Of a stretch of DNA of 64,000 bases, positions 25,368 to 34,643 are shown one piece after another (the first letter of the stretch is position 1; each line of letters opens with the position of its first letter). The notes under the pieces are model-generated. The model was not told the origin of the DNA, did not search any database, and worked only from the letters and a program-made list of their open reading frames with translations. Source of the DNA: Streptomyces sp. HSG2. GTDB lineage: Bacteria > Actinomycetota > Actinomycetes > Streptomycetales > Streptomycetaceae. The stretch is from positions 3,472,001 to 3,536,000 of the forward strand of contig NZ_CP066801.1 of the NCBI RefSeq assembly GCF_016598575.1, read 5' to 3'. The position numbers and the translations under genes are program-made.

Positions 25368-25682
25368 TCAGCCGAGCAACCCGCCCAGCCCGAGGAACCC
25401 GCCACCGAGTCCGGTGCTCGGGGAGGTGCCCGTGCCGCCCGTGGCGACGCTCTGGACGCCCGTGCTCATCGCGCCGTCCGGGCCGGCCATGCTGTCGCGC
25501 TGGACGAAGTAGGCACCCCCGTCGGCCGTGGTACCGCTCATGACGTGACTGGAGGCGGCCCCGTCGGGGCCCGCGGAGGCGCTGTGCCAGTCGTAGCTGT
25601 CCGCGCAGGCGATTCCCACCGACGCGGCACCGAAGGGGACGAGTGCCGCGGCGATCACGACGCCGCGTAGAAATCCACGCAT
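25368..25682 (-). CDS. Small secreted protein of unknown function
   Basis: A 104-residue protein. Signal peptide MRGFLRGVVIAAALVPFGAA ends near IACA|DSY. The mature part is Gly/Ser-rich with AGPDGA repeated twice (SAGPDGAASSHVMSG and SMAGPDGAMSTGV), spaced 26 residues apart, and a glycine/leucine tail. The ATG at 25682 directly follows an in-frame GTG (25685), either of which may start. I do not recognise a domain. The codon use is normal for the genome and the gene has a strong terminator, so I think it is real. Confidence 0.65.
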   Translation of the reverse strand: MRGFLRGVVIAAALVPFGAASVGIACADSYDWHSASAGPDGAASSHVMSGTTADGGAYFVQRDSMAGPDGAMSTGVQSVATGGTGTSPSTGLGGGFLGLGGLLG

Positions 25683-26066
25683 CACGGAGACTCTCTTCCT
25701 CTGACCTGTTCGCCCGTTTCGGGCCTGGCATGGGTCATTCGGACCCCGCCCGGGTCCGGCTTGCCCGATGGCTCGGCGGTGGCCCTACGGCCGGGGAGAT
25801 TCCGCAGCTCAGGGAGTTTCGACAGGAGTGTGCCACCACCCGGGTGGGCCAACGGGCGCTCACCCGGACGGGCGCGCGAGGCGATGCGGGAGACGCCGGA
25901 CGAACGCCCGGAGCGCCTCGCCGAGTGCCGCGAGGGCGGGCGGCCTCGCCGCCTGATCCGATGCCGCGGGCGTCGCCGTCCGCGGCCGTCGCGGTTCGCG
26001 ATTGCGGGGCCGGTGCCGGGGTGCCACGGTGGTCGGGTACCGTCCGCCCTCGTGGACAGGAGCGCC
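25683..26066. other. Divergent intergenic region
   Basis: This 384-nt stretch between the small secreted protein gene and the 81-residue membrane protein gene must hold both promoters. I see no ORF with genome-like codon use. A short dyad GGACCC...GGGTCC lies near 25741-25757. Confidence 0.4.
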
Positions 26067-26312
26067 ATGATCGTCAAGATGTTGCACGAGAAGGGCCTGA
26101 CGGCCGAGCACGCCTACGCCGCGGGGTTCGCCTCGATCGGCCTCTCCGTCCTCTCCTGGATCGGATCCAGGAAGGCCGAGTCGGCCGACACCGCCCGGGC
26201 CGACAGATGGGGCATCTTCATCGGCGAGTGGGCGCCCACCTTCTTCGGCCTGGGCTTGGCCCTGGCTCACTACGAACGGGAGCACGACATGCTCCACCCG
26301 CACACCCACTGA
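26067..26312 (+). CDS. Small membrane protein, unknown function
   Basis: An 81-residue protein with two hydrophobic stretches (AAGFASIGLSVLSWIG and FFGLGLALAHYERE) around a charged loop and a His-rich end (HDMLHPHTH). The start ATG at 26067 follows ACAGGAGCGCC. I believe this small protein is common in Streptomyces but cannot name a function. The His-rich tail might bind metal; that is speculation. Confidence 0.65.
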   Translation: MIVKMLHEKGLTAEHAYAAGFASIGLSVLSWIGSRKAESADTARADRWGIFIGEWAPTFFGLGLALAHYEREHDMLHPHTH

Positions 26313-26411
26313 CCCCCCGCCCCGACCGGTCGCGGCAAGCGGAGAGCTTCCCGGCGCGGGCTTCCCCAGGTCCGGCCCCCGGCCGTCGCCCGTCGGGGGT
26401 ACCGTCGGTTC

Positions 26412-28706
26412 ATGCCCCATCAGTCCCCGTCGGAGCCCGGTGAGCGGCCTCGGGCCGTGTTGGAGGGTGTCCTGGAGCGCGTCACCTACGCCAACGAGGA
26501 GAACGGCTACACCGTCGCCCGTGTCGACACCGGCCGGGGTGCCGGCGATCTGCTCACCGTGGTCGGTGCCCTGCTCGGCGCGCAGGTCGGAGAGTCCCTG
26601 CGGATGGAGGGGCGTTGGGGGTCGCATCCGCAGTACGGCAAGCAGTTCCAGGTGGACAACTACACGACCGTGCTGCCCGCGACCGTGCAGGGCATCCGTC
26701 GGTATCTCGGCTCCGGGCTGGTGAAGGGGATCGGCCCGGTCTTCGCCGACCGGATCACCCGGCACTTCGGGCTCGACACGCTCGCGATCATCGAGGAGGA
26801 GCCGAAGCGGCTGATCGAGGTCCCCGGTCTCGGGCCCAAGCGGACGCGGAAGATCTCCGACGCCTGGGAGGAGCAGAAGGCGATCAAGGAGGTCATGCTC
26901 TTCCTCCAGTCCGTGGAGGTGTCGACCTCCGTCGCCGTGCGGATCTACAAGAAATACGGGGACGCCTCGATCTCCGTCGTGAAGAACCGCCCCTACCGGC
27001 TCGCGGCCGACGTGTGGGGCATCGGTTTCCTCACCGCCGACCGCATCGCCCGGTCCGTCGGCATCCCGCACGACAGTCCGGAACGGGTCAAGGCCGGTCT
27101 CCAGTACGCCCTGTCGCAGGCCACCGACCAGGGGAACTGTTTCCTCCCTGAGGAGCGCCTGATCGCCGACGCCGTCAAGCTGCTCCAGGTCGACACCGGC
27201 CTCGTCATCGAGTGCCTCGCCGAACTGGCCCGGCCGGGGGAGGAGGACGAGGAGCCGGGTGTCGTGCGCGAGCGGGTGCCCGGCCCGGACGGTGGGGAAC
27301 CCGTCACCGCCGTGTACCTCGTCCCCTTCCACCGTGCGGAGCTGTCCCTGTCCGGCCAGTTGCTGAGGCTGTTGCGCGCGGAGGAGGATCGGATGCCGGC
27401 CTTCCGGGACGTCGACTGGGAGCGCGCGATGGGGTGGCTCAAGGGGCGCACGGGGGTGGAGCTGGCGCCCGAGCAGGAGGCGGCGGTCCGACTCGCGCTG
27501 AGCGAGAAGGTGGCGGTCCTGACCGGTGGTCCGGGCTGTGGCAAGTCCTTCACCGTCCGCTCGATCGTGGAGTTGGCCCGTGCCAAGCGGGCCAAGGTCG
27601 TCCTCGCCGCGCCGACGGGCCGTGCGGCCAAGCGGCTGGCCGAGCTGACCGGCGCGGAGGCGTCCACCGTCCACCGGCTGTTGGAGCTCAGGCCCGGCGG
27701 CGACGCCGCCTACGACCGGGACCGGCCCTTGGAGGCCGACCTCGTGGTGGTGGACGAGGCGTCCATGCTGGACCTGTTGCTCGCCAACAAGCTGGCCAAG
27801 GCGGTGCCGCCCGGCGCCCACCTGCTCTTCGTCGGCGACGTGGACCAGCTGCCCAGCGTCGGCGCGGGGGAGGTGCTGCGCGACCTGTTGGCCGAGGCCG
27901 GGCCGATTCCCGCCGTCCGACTCACGCGGGTGTTCCGGCAGGCCCAGCAGTCCGGTGTGGTCACCAACGCGCACCGGATCAACGCGGGCCGACCCCCCGT
28001 GACCGAGGGCATGAAGGACTTCTTCCTCTTCGTCGAGGACGACACCGAGGAGACCGGGCGCCTCACCGTGGACGTGGCGGCCCGCCGTGTCCCGGCCAAG
28101 TTCGGGCTCGATCCCCGACGGGACGTCCAGGTCCTGGCGCCCATGCACCGCGGCCCGGCGGGCGCCGGAACGCTCAACGGGCTGCTCCAACAGGCGATCA
28201 CTCCCGGCCGGCCGGACATCCCCGAGAAGCGCTTCGGCGGGCGGGTCTTCCGGGTCGGGGACAAGGTCACCCAGATCCGCAACAACTACGAGAAGGGCGA
28301 GAACGGTGTCTTCAACGGCACCGTGGGCGTCGTCGTCTCGCTGGACCCGGTCGAGCAGCGCCTGACGGTCCGGACGGACGAGGACGAGGAGGTGCCCTAC
28401 GACTTCGACGAGCTGGACGAGTTGGCGCATGCCTACGCCGTGACCATCCACCGCTCCCAGGGCAGCGAGTACCCGGCGGTGGTGATCCCGGTGACGACGG
28501 GGGCCTGGATGATGCTTCAGCGCAACCTCCTGTACACGGCGGTCACCCGGGCCAAGGGGCTGGTGGTCCTGGTCGGCTCGCGCAGAGCGATCGGGCAGGC
28601 GGTGCGTACGGTGTCGGCGGGCAGGCGCTGCACGGCGCTGGCCTTCCGGCTGGCCGGTGCGCGCGGCGGCGCCGACGTCGGGGAGATCTCCGCCGGCACG
28701 CCGTGA
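26412..28706 (+). CDS. recD2: RecD2-type DNA helicase
   Basis: A 764-residue SF1B helicase, 5'-3', not part of RecBCD. N-terminal OB-like and HhH regions (VKGIGPVFADRITRHFGL, VPGLGPKRTRKI) distinguish RecD2. The motor has Walker A GGPGCGKSFT near residue 372, motif Ia APTGRAAKRL, Walker B LVVVDEASMLD, motif III GDVDQLPSVGAG, and the SH3-like insertion and motif VI region AVTIHRSQGSEYPAVV...AVTRAK. It probably serves in replication-fork and strand-break repair. It is a single gene between unrelated neighbours. Confidence 0.92.
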   Translation: MPHQSPSEPGERPRAVLEGVLERVTYANEENGYTVARVDTGRGAGDLLTVVGALLGAQVGESLRMEGRWGSHPQYGKQFQVDNYTTVLPATVQGIRRYLGSGLVKGIGPVFADRITRHFGLDTLAIIEEEPKRLIEVPGLGPKRTRKISDAWEEQKAIKEVMLFLQSVEVSTSVAVRIYKKYGDASISVVKNRPYRLAADVWGIGFLTADRIARSVGIPHDSPERVKAGLQYALSQATDQGNCFLPEERLIADAVKLLQVDTGLVIECLAELARPGEEDEEPGVVRERVPGPDGGEPVTAVYLVPFHRAELSLSGQLLRLLRAEEDRMPAFRDVDWERAMGWLKGRTGVELAPEQEAAVRLALSEKVAVLTGGPGCGKSFTVRSIVELARAKRAKVVLAAPTGRAAKRLAELTGAEASTVHRLLELRPGGDAAYDRDRPLEADLVVVDEASMLDLLLANKLAKAVPPGAHLLFVGDVDQLPSVGAGEVLRDLLAEAGPIPAVRLTRVFRQAQQSGVVTNAHRINAGRPPVTEGMKDFFLFVEDDTEETGRLTVDVAARRVPAKFGLDPRRDVQVLAPMHRGPAGAGTLNGLLQQAITPGRPDIPEKRFGGRVFRVGDKVTQIRNNYEKGENGVFNGTVGVVVSLDPVEQRLTVRTDEDEEVPYDFDELDELAHAYAVTIHRSQGSEYPAVVIPVTTGAWMMLQRNLLYTAVTRAKGLVVLVGSRRAIGQAVRTVSAGRRCTALAFRLAGARGGADVGEISAGTP

Positions 28707-28933
28707 GGGTGACCCGCCCAGGCACCGATCAATGATCGATCAAACGAGTCACGAAGGTCACAGACCCCTTTCGCGTCGGGGGGGAAGCGGGCAGGATGGC
28801 CGGGTTGGGCGGCACTGAGTGCCGCCAATGGGCTCGATGGTCGACCCCGAGTGCACTCTCCTCAGCCGAGTGGGGGATGGTAGAGACAGTCAGGGCACCT
28901 CGAAGATGAGGCACTATGTCGGTGAGGGAAGAC

Positions 28934-30223
28934 GTGAGCGACAACTCTGTAGTACTGCGGTACGGCGACGGCGAGTACACCTACCCGGTGGTCGACAGCA
29001 CCGTGGGTGACCAGGGCTTCGACATCGGGAAGCTCCGTGCCCAGACGGGCCTGGTGACCCTGGACAGCGGGTACGGCAACACCGCCGCCTACAAGTCCGC
29101 CATCACGTACCTGGACGGCGAGCAGGGCATCCTGCGGTACCGCGGCTATCCCATCGAGCAACTGGCCGAGCGTTCCACCTTCCTGGAGGTCGCCTACCTG
29201 CTGATCGACGGCGAGCTGCCCACCGCCGAGCAGCTGACCGGCTTCCAGAACGACGTCACGCAGCACACCCTGCTGCACGAGGACGTCAAGAACTTCTACC
29301 GGGGCTTCCCGCGTGACGCGCACCCGATGGCCATGCTGTCGTCGGTCGTCTCCGCACTGTCCACCTTCTACCAGGACAGTCACAACCCGTTCGACGAGCG
29401 GCAGCGCGGCCTCTCGACGATCAGGCTGCTCGCCAAGCTCCCGACGATCGCCGCGTACGCCTACAAGAAGTCGATCGGCCACCCCTTCGTCTACCCGCGC
29501 AACGACCTCGGGTACGTCGAGAACTTCCTGCGGATGACCTTCTCGGTGCCGGCGCAGGAGTACGAGCTGGACCCGGTCGTCGTCGCGGCCCTCGACAAGC
29601 TGTTGATCCTGCACGCGGACCACGAGCAGAACTGCTCGACGTCCACGGTGCGGCTGGTCGGCTCCTCGCAGGCGAACATGTTCGCCTCCATCTCCGCCGG
29701 CATCAACGCGCTCTGGGGCCCGCTGCACGGCGGTGCCAACCAGTCCGTGTTGGAGATGCTGGAGGGCATTCGCGACTCGGGCGGCGACGTCGACACCTTC
29801 ATCCGCAAGGTGAAGAACAAGGAGGACGGCGTCCGCCTGATGGGCTTCGGCCACCGGGTCTACAAGAACTTCGACCCCAGAGCCAAGATCATCAAGGCCG
29901 CCGCCCACGATGTGCTCGGCGCTCTCGGCAAGTCCGACGAACTGCTGGACATCGCCCTGAAGCTGGAGGAGCACGCCCTCAGCGACGACTACTTCGTCTC
30001 GCGGAGCCTCTACCCGAACGTCGACTTCTACACCGGTCTGATCTACCGGGCCATGGGCTTCCCCACCGAGATGTTCACGGTCCTGTTCGCCATGGGGCGC
30101 CTCCCGGGCTGGATCGCCCAGTGGCACGAGATGATCAAGGAGCCGGGCTCTCGGATCGGCCGGCCCCGTCAGATCTACACCGGCGTCGTCGAGCGCGATT
30201 TCGTGCCCGTCGGCGAGCGCTGA
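28934..30223 (+). CDS. citA: Citrate synthase
   Basis: A 429-residue type II citrate synthase. Catalytic regions are visible: LHADHEQNCSTSTVR with the first His, GPLHGGANQSVLEML with the second, and GFGHRVYKNFDPRAKI with the Asp. It condenses acetyl-CoA and oxaloacetate, the first TCA step. I chose GTG 28934, which has GAGGGAAGAC just upstream and starts SDNSVVLRYGDGEYTY; ATG 28916 would add six residues. Four hairpins follow the gene. Upstream is a GATCAATGATCGATCAAA dyad. Confidence 0.93.
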   Translation: MSDNSVVLRYGDGEYTYPVVDSTVGDQGFDIGKLRAQTGLVTLDSGYGNTAAYKSAITYLDGEQGILRYRGYPIEQLAERSTFLEVAYLLIDGELPTAEQLTGFQNDVTQHTLLHEDVKNFYRGFPRDAHPMAMLSSVVSALSTFYQDSHNPFDERQRGLSTIRLLAKLPTIAAYAYKKSIGHPFVYPRNDLGYVENFLRMTFSVPAQEYELDPVVVAALDKLLILHADHEQNCSTSTVRLVGSSQANMFASISAGINALWGPLHGGANQSVLEMLEGIRDSGGDVDTFIRKVKNKEDGVRLMGFGHRVYKNFDPRAKIIKAAAHDVLGALGKSDELLDIALKLEEHALSDDYFVSRSLYPNVDFYTGLIYRAMGFPTEMFTVLFAMGRLPGWIAQWHEMIKEPGSRIGRPRQIYTGVVERDFVPVGER

Positions 30224-30240
30224 GCGGCAGCACGGCGAAA

Positions 30241-30263
30241 GCCCCGGGTTCGCCCCGGGGTTT
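30241..30263 (+). terminator. Intrinsic terminator of citrate synthase gene
   Basis: CCCCGGG (30242-30248) pairs with CCCGGGG (30254-30260) and is followed by TTT, 18 nt after the stop. Confidence 0.85.
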
Positions 30264-30320
30264 CCTCGTGTTCGGGGCAGTCGAACTCGCCTGCCCCCGG
30301 CGACACCCATGACAGCAGAA

Positions 30321-30480
30321 GGCGCCCTGGCGCCGGTCCCCCCACGGGCCGGCGACCAGGGCGCCTTCCCGTGCCCCGGTACGGATTCCCCCCACGGGAT
30401 CCGGCCGGGCGCCTGAGAGGGCAGCGCCTGAATCGCTGCGCGAGCACGGCGGGTGAATCCGCTGTGCTCTTCCTTTCTCT
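30321..30480. ncRNA. Stacked hairpins, possible small RNA or multi-step terminator
   Basis: Three further stems follow the first citA terminator: 30321-30365 (10 bp, one bulge, 6 bp), 30421-30439 (GCAGCG/CGCTGC) and 30442-30469 (11-bp stem, GAGCACGGCGG with CCGCTGTGCTC, 6-nt loop). The last is followed by the pyrimidine-rich TTCCTTTCTCTGTTG, a good rho-independent terminator on the plus strand. The two loops share TGAAT. A transcript ending here could be a citA 3'UTR-derived or independent sRNA. This is a structural inference only. Confidence 0.35.
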
Positions 30481-30962
30481 GTTGTCGCCTCGCGTGTTCC
30501 TGCCGTGCCTACGGCGGTCTGCCGGGACAGCGCACACCCGGGAGGGCCGCTCAAAGCCCCCGGAGTACGTGCCCCGGCAACGCGTGTCGAAGGTGTCCCC
30601 CAAGACACCCTCGGCCGCCGAGTCGCGCCCCCCAAGACGCTTCCCGACATCGCCAAACTAGACCGTCGAAGCCCTTCGATGGTTACCTTCACCGCACTGT
30701 GATCCGCGTCTCTCCCGCCACACGTGCGCGGCACGGGGGAGACCGGATACAGCGAGCGAGGCCCGGCGTGAGAACGGTGCGCGAGCCTTGTGAAGAGCTT
30801 ATGTGAGGCGCGTGCCGGACTCCAGAGGGATGCCGGCTTCCGACATGGCGAACATCTATGCGAATCGGGGGCGTTCCGCCCGCTCGACGCGCGGGTGCCG
30901 GGAAAGTGTCCCGCCCGGGCGGCGGCAGTCGCGCGGCCGGCAGGCGCTCCCGGCCGCGCCTC
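30481..30962. other. Gene-free stretch downstream of citA hairpins
   Basis: No frame with Streptomyces-like third-position GC. GC content looks lower than in the flanks. Small dyads occur (GGTGTC/GACACC at 30592-30608, TCGAA/TTCGA near 30665). No RNA family is recognised. Confidence 0.4.
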
Positions 30963-31208
30963 TCACGAGGCGGCGGCGTCCACCAATTCGTACCCCGCCT
31001 CCTCGACGGCCGCCCGAACGGCCTCCCGGTCCAGCGGCGCGGCCGAGACGACGGTGACCTCCCCGGAGGAGGCGGCGGCCCGGACCGAGTCGACGCCCGA
31101 GATCCCCGCGATCTCCTCCGAGACGGCGCCTTCACAGTGGGCGCAGGTCATCCCGCTCACCCGGTAGACGGTGGTGACGGAACCCGAGGTGTCGGTCTGG
31201 GTGGTCAA
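30963..31208 (-). CDS. copZ: Copper chaperone, heavy-metal-associated domain
   Basis: An 81-residue single HMA domain. The metal site is M20-T-C-A-H-C25 (GMTCAHC) with the beta-alpha-beta pattern of CopZ. It should carry Cu(I) to a CopA ATPase, which is not in this window. The start is TTG 31208 with GAGGAGA 5 nt upstream. A CsoR-like box lies 52 nt upstream, so copper induction is likely. Confidence 0.88.
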   Translation of the reverse strand: MTTQTDTSGSVTTVYRVSGMTCAHCEGAVSEEIAGISGVDSVRAAASSGEVTVVSAAPLDREAVRAAVEEAGYELVDAAAS

Positions 31209-31260
31209 GAGATCTCCTCGCGTGTGAAGGGGCGAGACCCGGGCGGGTCGCGACCCATGA

Positions 31261-31275
31261 TACCCCTAGGGGGTA
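31261..31275. promoter_or_regulatory. CsoR-like copper operator
   Basis: TACCCCTAGGGGGTA is a near-perfect G-tract palindrome of the kind bound by actinobacterial CsoR. It precedes copZ. Consensus is from memory. Confidence 0.7.
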
Positions 31276-31342
31276 AGGAGGAGCTCAAGGGGCCGACCGC
31301 ACGTGGGCGCTTCGCCCTCCGGGGCGGCCCCGGGGCATCGCC

Positions 31343-31540
31343 TCAATCCCGTCTCCGGCGGTTCCCCGGGCGCGAGGCGACCCATGCCCGGATGGTGTCG
31401 GCGTACCAGTACGGCTTCCCCGACTCGACGTGGTCCGGAGGAGGCAACAGTCCGTGCTTGCGGTACGAGCGCACGGTGTCCGGCCTGACCCGGATGTGCG
31501 CGGCGATGTCCTGGTAGGACCAGAGTCGGCGGTCGATCAC
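31343..31540 (-). CDS. Small MerR/excisionase-like HTH protein
   Basis: A 65-residue protein. LWSYQDIAAHIRVRPDTVRS is an HTH, followed by a wing-like YRKHGLLPPPD and KPYWYADTIRAWVASRPG, as in MerR/AlpA-type minimal DNA-binding proteins. The GTG at 31540 has GGGGAGG 7 nt upstream and was preferred to a longer reading from 31618. It is co-directional with copZ, but a copper box lies between them, so a functional link is not implied. Target unknown. Confidence 0.65.
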   Translation of the reverse strand: MIDRRLWSYQDIAAHIRVRPDTVRSYRKHGLLPPPDHVESGKPYWYADTIRAWVASRPGNRRRRD

Positions 31541-31985
31541 GTGTCGCACCTCCCCGCGCGCACCGCGGCGGCGGCCGGGCCGGCCGTCCGGAGGGCCGGG
31601 CGCGGCGCCGGCGATCACCCATCAGGTGTTCCGTGTGAACGACGCGACGGTCTCCCCGGAGAACGCCTGTACGTGGAGTGTGACGGAGTGCTCACGAATC
31701 CGTGACATCGGTGACCGTGCGCTCGCGTCGGTGACGCCGACGGAACACGACGGGGTCGGTGGCGCGAGCGTGTCGACTCGACCGCGGCGCCGGCACACCG
31801 CTAGTCGTGCCGGATCCACCTCGGCCGCCCCGCGCCGGCGCCGGCCCGCACCGACACGCGTCCGCCGAGTCCGGTGCCGCGTACCGCGTTCGTGGTGCGC
31901 ACCCGGCGCCGCTCCGACTGCGGCAGGGGCGCCACCTCGCCCGCCGGACGACCGAGGGGCCCGGCACTGGCTCTACCGTGTACGC
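31541..31985. other. Intergenic region between HTH gene and hydrolase/ABC fusion
   Basis: A 445-nt divergent promoter region. I find no coding-like frame, RNA gene or clear dyad beyond short GTGAC motifs near 31700-31740. Confidence 0.4.
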
Positions 31986-34643
31986 ATGGATCTTCGACTG
32001 CCCGGTCCGCCCCGAACACGCGGGCCCCGACGGCGCCCCTGGCGGATCGTCACCGCCCTGGCCGCACTCGCCGTGCTGGTCGGGGCCGGTACCTGGACGA
32101 CCGGCGCCGCGGCGGAAGAGGCGGCGGTGAGCCGCGCCGATCGGGTCGTGACCATGCCCGACGGAGTCCGCCTGGACACCTCCTACTTCACCGCGGGCCC
32201 TCCCGACCGCAGACCGGCCGTGCTGCTGGCCCACGGCTTCGGCGGGGACAAGGAGGACATGACCGGCCGCGCGGAGGAACTCGCCAGGGCCGGTTACGCG
32301 GTCCTCACCTGGTCCGCGCGCGGTTTCGGGGCTTCCACCGGGCGCATCGGGCTCAACGACCCCGACACGGAGGTCGCCGACGTCTCCCGGCTGATCGACT
32401 GGCTCGCCGACCGCCCCGAGGTCCTCCTCGACGACGGGAGGGACCCCCGCGTGGGCATCGCCGGCGCCTCCTACGGCGGCGCCGTGGCCCTCCTCGCCGC
32501 CGGGCACGACGACCGGGTGGACGCCATCGCCCCCGCCCTCACCTACTGGGACCTGGCCGACGCGCTCTTCCCCGACGGCGTCTTCAAGAAGCTCTGGGCA
32601 GGCGTCTTCGTCAACACCGGTGGCGGGTGCGAGGCGTTCCAGGAGCCCCTCTGCCGGATGTACGAGAGGGTCGCCGCCTCGGGCGTCCCGGACCAGGAGG
32701 CCGTCGACCTCCTCCGGCGACGCAGCCCGGTGGCCGTCGCCGACTCCATCGACGTTCCGACCCTGCTGGTCCAGGGCCAGTCCGACTCGCTCTTCCCGCT
32801 CGACCAGGCCGACTCCGCCGCGGCGGCCATCGAGTCCAACGGGGCACCCGTCCACGTCGACTGGGTCGCCGGCGGACACGACGGCGGCGACCGGGAGTCG
32901 GCCCGGATCGACGCCCGCGTCACCGCGTGGTTCGACCGTCACCTGAAGGGCGACCCCGGCGCGGACACCGGTCCGGTGTTCCGGGTCAGCCGTTCCGGGG
33001 GCGTCGACTCCACCGACGGCGAGGCCCGCTTGCGCGGCGCGGCGGCGGACGCCTACCCGGGGCTCACCGGCGACCCCGAACCCGTGCCGTTGACCGGGGA
33101 GGAACAGACCTTCGCCAATCCGGCCGGCGCCAACCCCCCCGCCGTCTCGGGCCTGCCCGGCCTCGGCGGCGGCGCCCTGTCCCGACTCTCCGCCCTGGGC
33201 GTCGGCGTCGCGCTGGACTTCCCCGGGCAACACGCGACCTTCACCTCGGATCCCCTCGCCGACGACCTCCGCGTCACCGGAGCGCCCGAGGTGACCGTCC
33301 GGGTGCGGTCCACCGGCGAGGACGCCGTGCTCTTCGCCAAGTTCTACGACGTCGCCCCCGACGGCGCCGGCCAGGTGCTGCCGTCCCAACTGGTCGCTCC
33401 CGTGCGGCTGGAGGGCACGGGATCGGGGCGCGAGGCCACTCTCACCCTCCCGGCGATCGACCACGAGATCGAGCGCGGCCACCGAATCCGTCTCGTCCTG
33501 GCGGCCACCGACCTCGCCTACGCCTCGCCGCTCGCCCCGGCCAGGTACACCGTCTCCCTGGCCGGTGACCTGCTCGTGCCCACCGCGCCCGGGATCACGA
33601 CGGCCGCCGCCACCCTTCCGTCGTGGGTCTGGTGGCTGCCGCCGGCCGGAGCGGCGCTCGCGCTGTCCCTGGTGCTGACGGTGCGCCGGCGCGGCGCCAC
33701 CCCCGCCCCGGACCTCGCCTCGGCCGAGGTCCCCTTGGAGATCACCGGGTTGAGCAAGCGCTACGCCGGCTCCGCCGACCGCTACGCGGTACGGGACCTG
33801 TCCTTCCGGGTGGATCGCGGGCAGGTGCTCGGCCTGCTCGGGCCGAACGGCGCCGGCAAGACCACGACCCTGCGCATGCTGATGGGCCTGATCCGTCCGG
33901 ACGAGGGCGAGATCAGGGTCTTCGGGCACGCCGTTCGCCCCGGGGCCCCGGTGCTCTCCCGGGTCGGCGCCTTCGTCGAGGGCGCCGGCTTCCTGCCCCA
34001 TCTGTCCGGCCGGGAGAACCTGGAGCTGTACTGGCGGGCGACCGGCAGGCCCGCCGAGGACGCCCATCTGACGGAGGCCTTGGAGATCGCGGGGCTCGGC
34101 GACGCCCTTGCCCGGGCCGTCCGGACGTACTCGCAGGGTATGCGGCAACGCCTGGCCATCGCCCAGGCCATGCTGGGTATGCCCGACCTGCTGATCCTCG
34201 ACGAGCCCACCAACGGACTGGACCCGCCGCAGATCCGGGAGATGCGCGAGGTGATGGTCCGGTACGCGGCGGCGGGGCGCACCGTCATCGTCTCCAGCCA
34301 CCTGCTGTCCGAGGTCGAGCAGTCCTGTACCCACCTGGTGGTCATGGACAGGGGCCGTCTCGTGCGGACCGGGCCGGTCGAGGAGATCGTCGGATCGGGG
34401 GACACGTTGGCGGTGCGGACGGGACGGGTCGTCGACGACGCGCTCGTGGAGGCGGTGGCCGGGCTTCCCGGTGTGGCGTCCGCCGTCGCCTCGGAGGACG
34501 GGTTGGTGGTCCGGCTCGGCGCCGACGGCTCCGCCTCCCCGCTGGTGGCCGAACTGGTTCGGCTGGGCGTGCCGGTCGAGTCGGTGGGGCCGCATCGCCG
34601 ACTGGAAGACGCGTTCCTCACCCTGATCGGAGGCCCCTCATGA
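31986..34643 (+). CDS. Fusion of secreted CocE/S15 hydrolase and ABC ATPase
   Basis: An 885-residue protein with two parts. Residues about 12-45 are a membrane/signal segment. An S15/CocE alpha/beta hydrolase follows with Ser162 (GASYGG), a likely Asp in QGQSDSLFPLDQ and His in AGGHDGG, plus the C-terminal beta domain. A segment at about 545-563 (LPSWVWWLPPAGAALALSL) crosses the membrane, and residues about 580-885 are an ABC ATPase (GPNGAGKTT near 619, YSQGMRQR, LLILDEPTNGLDPP). Topology thus puts the hydrolase outside and the ATPase inside. It overlaps the permease gene by 4 nt. I recall such fusions in Streptomyces; substrate unknown. Confidence 0.85.
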   Translation: MDLRLPGPPRTRGPRRRPWRIVTALAALAVLVGAGTWTTGAAAEEAAVSRADRVVTMPDGVRLDTSYFTAGPPDRRPAVLLAHGFGGDKEDMTGRAEELARAGYAVLTWSARGFGASTGRIGLNDPDTEVADVSRLIDWLADRPEVLLDDGRDPRVGIAGASYGGAVALLAAGHDDRVDAIAPALTYWDLADALFPDGVFKKLWAGVFVNTGGGCEAFQEPLCRMYERVAASGVPDQEAVDLLRRRSPVAVADSIDVPTLLVQGQSDSLFPLDQADSAAAAIESNGAPVHVDWVAGGHDGGDRESARIDARVTAWFDRHLKGDPGADTGPVFRVSRSGGVDSTDGEARLRGAAADAYPGLTGDPEPVPLTGEEQTFANPAGANPPAVSGLPGLGGGALSRLSALGVGVALDFPGQHATFTSDPLADDLRVTGAPEVTVRVRSTGEDAVLFAKFYDVAPDGAGQVLPSQLVAPVRLEGTGSGREATLTLPAIDHEIERGHRIRLVLAATDLAYASPLAPARYTVSLAGDLLVPTAPGITTAAATLPSWVWWLPPAGAALALSLVLTVRRRGATPAPDLASAEVPLEITGLSKRYAGSADRYAVRDLSFRVDRGQVLGLLGPNGAGKTTTLRMLMGLIRPDEGEIRVFGHAVRPGAPVLSRVGAFVEGAGFLPHLSGRENLELYWRATGRPAEDAHLTEALEIAGLGDALARAVRTYSQGMRQRLAIAQAMLGMPDLLILDEPTNGLDPPQIREMREVMVRYAAAGRTVIVSSHLLSEVEQSCTHLVVMDRGRLVRTGPVEEIVGSGDTLAVRTGRVVDDALVEAVAGLPGVASAVASEDGLVVRLGADGSASPLVAELVRLGVPVESVGPHRRLEDAFLTLIGGPS

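Noticed and set aside
30367..30460. Possible glycine riboswitch on the minus strand (CTCTCAGG motif)
   Set aside because: The companion CGCCGAAGG-type core is absent and no suitable gene lies downstream on that strand.
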